Shown piece after piece: positions 56,795 through 64,000 of a stretch of 64,000 bases of DNA (positions are counted from its first letter, which is position 1; every line of letters begins with the position of its first letter). The position numbers were made by a program, and so were the translations under genes. A model generated the notes under the pieces. That model did no database searches. It was not told the origin of the DNA and saw only the letters and a program-made list of their open reading frames with translations. This DNA is from Liquidambar formosana (taxonomy: Eukaryota > Streptophyta > Magnoliopsida > Saxifragales > Altingiaceae), in contig JBBPBK010000103.1 of the NCBI GenBank assembly GCA_039720395.1, forward strand, positions 291,454 through 355,453, written 5' to 3'.

Positions 56795-59700
56795 CTAGCC
56801 TTGAGCAGTTTCACCTTCTTTCTCATCCACTTTTCCTTCACCTCCAACAGACGTGGATGTTCCTTGAGATGTTGCCATAGCCATTACCTCTCCGGGGGGT
56901 GGATGGTCAAACTTGCATGTGGGGCCATACTTGCATGTGCCAGTCTTCATGTAGTAAGGACAGATAATAGCACCCTGTCAAAATGTTCCACACACAAGGG
57001 AGGTACTTTAATCCTAGCTTGCAAGTTTGACACAATGAAGCTAGCATAATTCTCTCACAGAATTGCTAACAAGTTAGAAGACTTTAGGCTTTCTCAAAAT
57101 GGACCATGTTTACTACATGAGAAACTCTATTTCTTTCTTATTCTACTTCTATATACCACAATTTCTTCAAAATAACTTATTCCAGTTATATACATCACAA
57201 TCATATAAAAGCTTGGAATCCTAGAGGAAAGTTAAAACCCTTTCTTGTTTATGGAAGAAAATGCCTTGTAGAATTGGGGTTTTTGGTTTTTTTTTTGGGG
57301 GGTGGGGGGGTGGGGGGGGGGGGGGTGGGTGGGACTCTAATTTATTAATTTAGCAAAATTTTTCTTCTTTTTTCCTCCAGGAAAACTTATCCTTGTTTGT
57401 AATAAAAGAACCAGTATGGATATCTCCTCTTCCTTAGATCATGAAAAGACATAACCTCTCTCCTAGGAAAGCACAGCAAGAGTGAGGGCTTGACATTTTC
57501 TTGTTGCTTAGGTTGATGGTGACAGAGGCGATCACCTATAGGGTGAGGAAACTTACATCTTTCTCCAAACTTACACTCCTCACTGTTCATGGCAGACTAC
57601 AACAAAGAAAGAAAGATGCAAATACAGAAAAAACACAAAGTCAACAAGGAAGTGTGTTGTTTCCAGTGGATCAAAACAGTTGCCCTGACAAAATAAACCT
57701 ATTTTTTGTCAACAAAAGGGAAGGAAATGGTTAGCTTGCACAACGAAAAATTCTTTAACACAAACTTTAATATTAAAAATCATTTGACAACAGCAAAAAT
57801 AAAGAAAAAAAATCTGCCATTGAGAATAACTTGAGAAGAAATTTTACTTAAATCATATGCTACCTCTTTCAACAAAATCCCAAACACAATATATTTTTTT
57901 TCAGTTTTAATATAAATAACAACAATATCTCAATTATGAGGGGAAAATATGAAAGAACGAAAGAGAAATATGTGTTCAAGCAAAAAATGCCCACCAAGTG
58001 TTAAAAAAAGATCTCCTTTTTGTCCTTTCTTAAAAAATTTACAGCCATAGATGAGATGAGAATCCACATCTGACATCCCAAAGGAAAAGATCATATGTCA
58101 TCCAAACCCCCTTCTCCGTTAACGTAGGACAACAATTACAAATAGAATTTAAAGTTCAATAAATACGCACATCACATTCCATCTGTCCAGGTCGTTGAGG
58201 GGTAGATGGTAGGGCCAGTCCCAGCTGCAACAGGCAAACATATAACATGCATCAGTATTTAAGCAAGAATTACCATAATCACATTTTATGCCAGTGTCAA
58301 GTGAAAACTCAGAAAATAGTGGCTGAACAACATTGAGAAAGATAATATCAATTATCATCACAAACAGAACATAGTTATTTCTTGTTCCGAAACAGACATG
58401 AATACGCATTGAAATACATCAACTCTCAGAGAACCCACAAGGAAAGACTAACACAAAAAATATAAAGTAACAAAAAATTGATTCATTTTCAGAATACAAT
58501 AATGACTTCAGTCTACAAAAACTAAAATGTAAGGAATGTAAGGATGCAAACTTAAAAAACAATGGAATTAAATCAAAAGAACAATTGGCAAGAGACTTAA
58601 TAAGCATGCTAAAGAATCTTGTTTGCACTGAAGCCATGATTTAAATCTTGCCCTGAATGCGCAAGCACCCACACCCACGAGAGAGAGAGATAGAGAGAGA
58701 GAGAGAGATTATATAAGAACAGAAACCCATAGCAAGGTAAAATAGTAATGACATCCAATTTACCGTTGTTGGAGCCAATCGGGGGTCAACAGTTTGAAGA
58801 ACAGAGGCAGCAGGATTAACAACTCCAATGTTCAGACTAGCTGCTGGAGAGGCTACGAAGGCCTGGCCAATTGCAGAAGCATGTGGATTGAATACTGCAT
58901 AAATCTCAGCAGTGAGATTTTGAAGCATAATCTATATTTGAAAAATCTTTAATCATGTATCTAAATAAGGAATAAAAATTTTACTCATACCAGTCCTGTC
59001 TGGATGATTGTAGCGGCAAGTGGCACCATACTTGCAACTGAATTACAAAAACCAAAGAAACTTGACAAATGTAAGCTTTTCCTTTTTTTTTTTGGTTGCT
59101 GTTTTAAGAATAAAATCTGCATAAAAAGGCAAAATTTCACCTGCCAGTTTTCAGATAGAACGGACAATCCGCTTCACCCTGTTAGAGGCAAATGATCAGT
59201 GATCCTCATAGAAGACAATTGATAGCCAGTTGTGAATAGAAAATAAAAGGGGGAAAGCAAAGAAAATATTCAATTAGCAACTTGAAAGTCAAACCTCACT
59301 AGTTTGAGAAGAGGGTGACGAGATAGAAACAGGAGGCCCTCAATAGAATGTCTTAATAAGATAATCCACAAGTGACACTCAGAGGCTCATCAATCACTTC
59401 ATTATTCATTAATATCAAAAATTAATTACCGGTCTTATAGGAAGTCCTTTTGTGTGTGTAATAGTGCTGGGGTGACTGAAATAGCTGGGTTCACCAGCTT
59501 CACAGCTCCTGTCATTCCTTCAACCTTAACTGCAGTTGCAGTCTGTTCGCCACTACCATTTTCTTGTCCAGTCAATGGTATTTGGATATCTTTTGGGTGA
59601 TGGAATTTGCAGGTCCCACCAAATTTACATACCCCAGTCTTCATATAACTGATTAACATTATAGCATGCAGAGTACCAAGTTAACAACAGTATTAGATAA

Positions 59701-60134
59701 ACAATGCTCTCTACAAACAAAAACAATAAAAAATAACAAATTCTCACGCACATGGAGGCTCAGATGGCCTCTCAGGTAAGGCAGAAACATCAACATTTTC
59801 TGGAGCACCCTGAAGTCAAGAGTAACCAATCAAATCATCATACTCAATTGAAATTCACATAACATCTAACAGGATTAGCAAACTTTGTGCCAATAGCACC
59901 TACCAAAGAGGCCAATTTATCTTTGGATGATTAAACTTGCACCTAAGACCAAACTTGCATCTTTGAGTCTTCAGAAAGTACTGGACGAACACAATGAGGA
60001 GTTTAAAGCACTCAAAATGAAATTAATGCAACATTGCACCATGCACAACCACCAATAATTTGCACTACACTTACTGGACAATCTGGCTCTCCGGGTCTCT
60101 CGGGAAGCACTTCACTTGGAGCAATAAGAGGAAC
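56795..60134 (-). CDS. HUA1: HUA1-like CCCH zinc-finger protein, 3' part, frame broken twice
   Basis: Arabidopsis HUA1 (C3H37) binds AGAMOUS pre-mRNA and aids its processing. Ten exons are readable: 60075-60134, 59904-59980, 59748-59809, 59430-59648, 59141-59178, 58991-59037, 58764-58894, 58171-58224, 57456-57596, 56795-56974. All have GT-AG borders. They cover five of the six fingers. Fingers: [99 protein letters not shown]. The end is [14 protein letters not shown] plus a divergent tail. Total is 1009 bases, two short of a whole number of codons. Exon 59904-59980 lacks one base after NHPK, and exon 59430-59648 lacks one after LLHTQK. The first finger and N-terminus were not found and probably lie beyond 64000. 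It could be a decaying copy, or a sound gene with homopolymer sequence errors. Confidence 0.85.
57297..57333 (+). repeat. G-rich tract (quadruplex-prone)
   Basis: Runs of 3 to 14 G separated by single T over about 37 bp. It lies in the last intron of the HUA1-like gene (56975-57455), so the transcript carries the C-rich strand. Known rules make the DNA strand able to form a G-quadruplex; function is not shown. Confidence 0.8.
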
Positions 60135-62640
60135 CTAAATGAACAAAAATAAATCATGCTTGTGTTTAACAAAACAGTTTTTTTTAAAAATACTAATAAT
60201 ATAACAGCTATTTTTGCAGTATTGATAAGCAGGTCAACAATAACATTAAACCAGCAAAAAATATAAAATAAAAATCCCAAAGTAATACAGGGATCAAATG
60301 AACAGAGTTTCAAAAATAATAATAATATAATATCATACATAAAAGCAGAGGATTACAACCACAAAGTTACAATTTAGGGATGCGATTCTTAAAAGAATTA
60401 CAAATAGTAAATCTACGAGTATAAGACAAATCTGTACAGCAAGTAGTTTCTTAAGATAATAGTGAAAAGAAAATGACTTATGATGGCAACAGTAGAATAA
60501 TTTACCTGATGAGTCATATTATATAAACAATTAAAGCTAAGATCTAATTAACAGGTAAATGGGTAATTACCAAATATAGAACTAAGACCAATGTGCAAAT
60601 AGTGAATGGGCATAGATTATGATAACCAATCCACCTAGGAATTAACCAAAAAAATGTAGCCACCATCGTAGAACCATAAAAACTTGGCGACAGGAGTAAG
60701 AATCTATCAGTCATAGTGTGAATAAAGCTAAAAAGATGATTTTGTAGCAATTCATGATAGATAACAACAGTCCAGGATTTCTGTAATAACTCAAAGTAAA
60801 ATTAGTTGCATCATTAAGGCTTTCTTTTATGCATCTTCCTAGAATAAGAAGAGCATCATGGTAATGTGCTTTATAAGAAGTCCTCCCTAGAATTTCAACA
60901 GCCAGTTGACATTGATACCCTAAGTATCTATTCAATTACCAAAACATATATTCTTTTCACGTAAATAAAATATATCCAGTAAGAAGCATTATTATTAATC
61001 AAATTGGATTGAATAATTGCATGATCTGAATCATTTTCCCATTTATTAGAAAGATATCATTATTTTTGCTTGATAATGAAAAACCAAAAAAAAAAAAAAA
61101 AAAAGATTATTGTAAAAACTTCATCAAACCCTGAGAAACGTGCACTTCATTTATTTTAATTTTCTCATCCAACTAATATCAATAACATTAATTAATTTAT
61201 CGTACTTATATTTCCCATTGAAACAATGAAAGTGGAATATTTGATAAGACAAGTAAAAAAAATTAAGAACTTTCAAAAACTCCAAGAATCTACAAAAAGA
61301 AGAAAAAGAATGATCATATCATCCAACCACACCAGACTCATCAGGGCCTAAAGAGCACATCATCACCATAGCATCCAATAATAATGAAATTTGTACACTT
61401 CAGAGACCACAAATTAGTAGCCTTAGAAAGATTTTATTTTGTTCATTGGGTGAGTATTGGAAGATTTCTCAGCAACCAATGGTTGGGATCAGATTACTTA
61501 TACTATCCTGTTGTAGAAAGCAGTTCAACTCAAGGTAATTGGACTACAAACCAGAAGCTATAATCTGGTTTTCAGCAGCATGCTACAAATTGCCTCTTAA
61601 GAGTGGGATTTTTTCTTATGTTGTATCCACTCTCCATGGTCTAAGATCTACCCACCAGCAGAAGAAGCCAAAAAAGAAGAAGAAGACAAAAGACGAGAGA
61701 CGAAGAAGATGAATGACTAGAAAAATAGGGGGGAATAAGGATGATAATCATGTCATAAACATCTTAAAAGCTGCAAACACAAGAAGATGTGGCCAAGGTT
61801 CAGTCAATTGATGAAGAAAGGTTTAATAGTGTCCTTACACAAGAAAAACAGAAAAAATGTCCAATTACAAAATATCACTCAAGTGGCTGGGTGCTTCTCG
61901 CAAATGTGGTTTCGAAATCAACCTTCCCTAGCTTCTTCGAAATGAACTTCCTTGCCAAGAACTTCTGGAGAAAGGATTCCCAAATAGGTTACCAAACACC
62001 TCAATGCCTCTCAAAAAGCCTACATGGCTTAAAGCAACTTCCAAGCTGCTGGGAAATGATGCCCAACACTAAAATATACTAAGCAAATTGGCCATAATCA
62101 TCAATTGTACATGTTTCATACATATGGCCAGGCATATTGTGATGCATCAACCATTAGTTTACATGCACGTGTTGTTACACAATCTCCACTCAATGTAGAT
62201 TTCACTTATCAATACATATCAGTATTGGTCAAGTACATTACCCCACCTTCTACAAAGCTTTTTTATTTCTTTTTTATTTTTATTTTTTTGTTGAGGACCT
62301 TTTACCAAGTTTTCAAGCCATATCAATAGGTGTGAAGTAGTTCATACATTTCTCTTCTAAGGTACAGTTAATTCCACCACATAAAACTTGTGCACCAGGA
62401 ATTTCCAAATGAACAAATCATTGAGTAAATTGTGTTCTTTTGAAAACCCTAATATGCGAATGGTTCACAATATAAGCCTTTAGGCATGGAAACATCTGAA
62501 TTATGACACGCACAGCCTAAACTCTTACTATCCATATAAAGCACAACTAAACAAAGAAGCACCAAGTGAGTACTCATATATTGCCAGCCCTAGGCCTGGG
62601 TAAAGAAGATTGCATTAGATGTACAGCGGGCACAAAACCT
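60135..62640. other. Upstream of the first HUA1-like exon found; likely intron
   Basis: Searched by eye on the - strand for the first CCCH finger and the WVPEGGIPDW-like linker expected before the exon at 60134; neither was seen. Content is AT-rich with an A run at about 61086-61104. A 97-codon + frame at 61789-62082 has no recognised motif. I call no gene here. Confidence 0.45.
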
Positions 62641-62644
62641 TCAT

Positions 62645-62858
62645 TTTTTTTTTTCCTTTGGTGAACCATCCCCTAGCAGGGCCCTTTGGACCCACCCATG
62701 GAACCAAAACTCCAAGGAAAACTAGCACAGCAACCCACCACTACGGCCCCCACTTAAATCTTGGGTTGTCCTAGCGGGGGAATAGAACCCATGACCATGC
62801 ACCTAACCACACAATCACAAGTTCGCCCTTACCAACTAGGCTAAGCAAGAGTGGGTAA
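62645..62858 (-). mobile_element. tRNA-derived SINE, copy 2 (with both promoter boxes)
   Basis: On the - strand: box A TTAGCCTAGTTGGTAAGGGC (about 62825-62844), box B GGGTTCTATTCCCC (about 62777-62790), then GGTGGGTTGCTGTGCTAG, CCATGGGTGGGTCCAAAGGG and GGGGATGGTTCACC to a terminal A tract (T run on +). It matches the 24280-24443 copy over most of its length but retains box B, so it shows the fuller family structure. Confidence 0.8.
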
Positions 62859-64000
62859 CACAAAACCTTTAATTCAAATCCATATAAACAAGAATCCTAA
62901 AAACAAACCAATACCAAACCATAAATAAATAAACAATAAAAAAATATATATATTATTTCTATAACCAATCTTCACATTTAATAAGTTTTGGTTAATGTTT
63001 TCAAAAAATTTGGTCCACAACAGAAACTTATCTTAAATACTCATTGTCCCACTATTTGGGAATCACATGGGCCTTCAAAACTTTAAAAGGAATTTTTTTA
63101 TAATTCCAGATATCAATTTTTTACCTGTTTAACCATGTTTTCAAGACATTTCCAAAGAGTCTTTTTCTTCTTTCCATTTTTTTTTCTGCGCCGGGGGTGC
63201 CGTAGGGGGGGGGGGGGGGGGTAGACAAAAATCATCCAGGAAAAACACTTTGAACCATGACCATAGATAATGGATTTGGTGGAAAAAAATTAACAGAGTA
63301 CAAATTTATTTACAACAAAACCTTTAACATTTGTAAAAGACTAAAAGATCATAAAATGTCAAAGAAAACAAGGTACTTTGTGCAAATTATGTAATATACT
63401 GATACTTCGTGCAAATTTATGTATTTCAATCAAATAAATTGCATTCCTAAGAGTAATTGCAATTCCCAAGATTTCAAGCATTAGCAAGTATAAGATTTTG
63501 AGATTTTCAAATGAGACATCTAGATGCTGAAGCTTCAATGTCAAGTTAAGTAGAGGAAAAAAAACAAAAAAAAAAAAAAAAAAACAAAGACTTTATCATT
63601 AAATCCTAAAAGACTGAAAATATTTGTGCAACATCAAAAAAGTTAGTATGTTAAGTATAACCAAAACTTTTATTATAATCAAAGTCTAACTTGGATACTA
63701 AAAAAAAAGACAATAAAATAATGAAGAGGGAAAAGGAGGAAGGATATAAGTAGCGTACTCCCTATATCTAGAAGACTTAGTAAACAACACAACCATTATG
63801 CCTTAATGGCAGTTTGTCCCCACAATAATGGGGGTAGATAAACAGAAATATATCAAGGATACATATTGCAAAGTTAACAGAACTCAAAGTTTTCAAATAA
63901 TATGAAAAACTAAAATAAACAAAATTAGAGTCATGGAAAAAAAAAATACAACACATTAACAGTCCTAACACTTGGTGCGAATGCATAACTATATCATAAA
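62859..64000. other. AT-rich sequence at the right edge
   Basis: Contains a GGGGGTGCCGTAGGGGG...G tract at 63193-63222 and an A run near 63565-63584. No exon of the HUA1-like gene or other gene was recognised; it may be intron or upstream sequence of that gene. Confidence 0.4.

Noticed and set aside
61789..62082. 97-codon + strand frame
   Set aside because: No recognised motif and no splice or promoter context. It lies in the probable 5' intron region of the HUA1-like gene on the other strand.

Overview
This is a stretch of nuclear DNA from a flowering plant. The genes are split by GT-AG introns, are widely spaced, and sit in a thick bed of nested plant transposons. The families present are Copia and Tat-like gypsy LTRs, LINEs, tRNA-derived SINEs, Mutator-like (MULE), hAT-like and Tourist-like elements. 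The proteins have close Arabidopsis counterparts. Long TE-filled introns point to a medium or large genome, but the species cannot be told from the sequence.

Layout: 1-3958 is the 3' half of a decayed Copia element with its 3' LTR. 3959-13080 is intergenic repeat: MITEs, a Tat-like LTR interrupted by a Copia solo LTR, and microsatellites. 13081-22330 is a nested block. Its outermost ends are hAT-like (CATAGTTATTAAA termini abutting CT repeats). Inside lie a 5.3 kb MULE, itself interrupted by a 1.75 kb solo LTR, and a 1.7 kb Pack-MULE with perfect 9-bp target duplications that carries a broken piece of an IQD (calmodulin-binding) gene.

Four host genes follow. RNA polymerase subunit 12 (NRPB12, + strand, 22842-29125) has three small exons and a 5.9 kb second intron full of transposons. 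It converges with a CASP-like four-helix membrane protein gene (- strand, 30025-33614). Then comes a complete ten-exon ABCD2-type half-size ABC transporter gene (- strand, 35404-49965, 763 codons, every splice phase consistent). Last is the 3' part of a HUA1-like CCCH zinc-finger gene (- strand, 56795-60134); its 5' end was not found here and probably lies beyond base 64000. The reconstructed HUA1-like frame is broken by two apparent single-base losses in short homopolymers, while the other three genes are intact.

The four genes are unrelated housekeeping or developmental genes and do not form a pathway. I found no CRISPR array, viral genome or gene cluster. The most informative features are the TE structures with readable target-site duplications, and the state of the HUA1-like gene.
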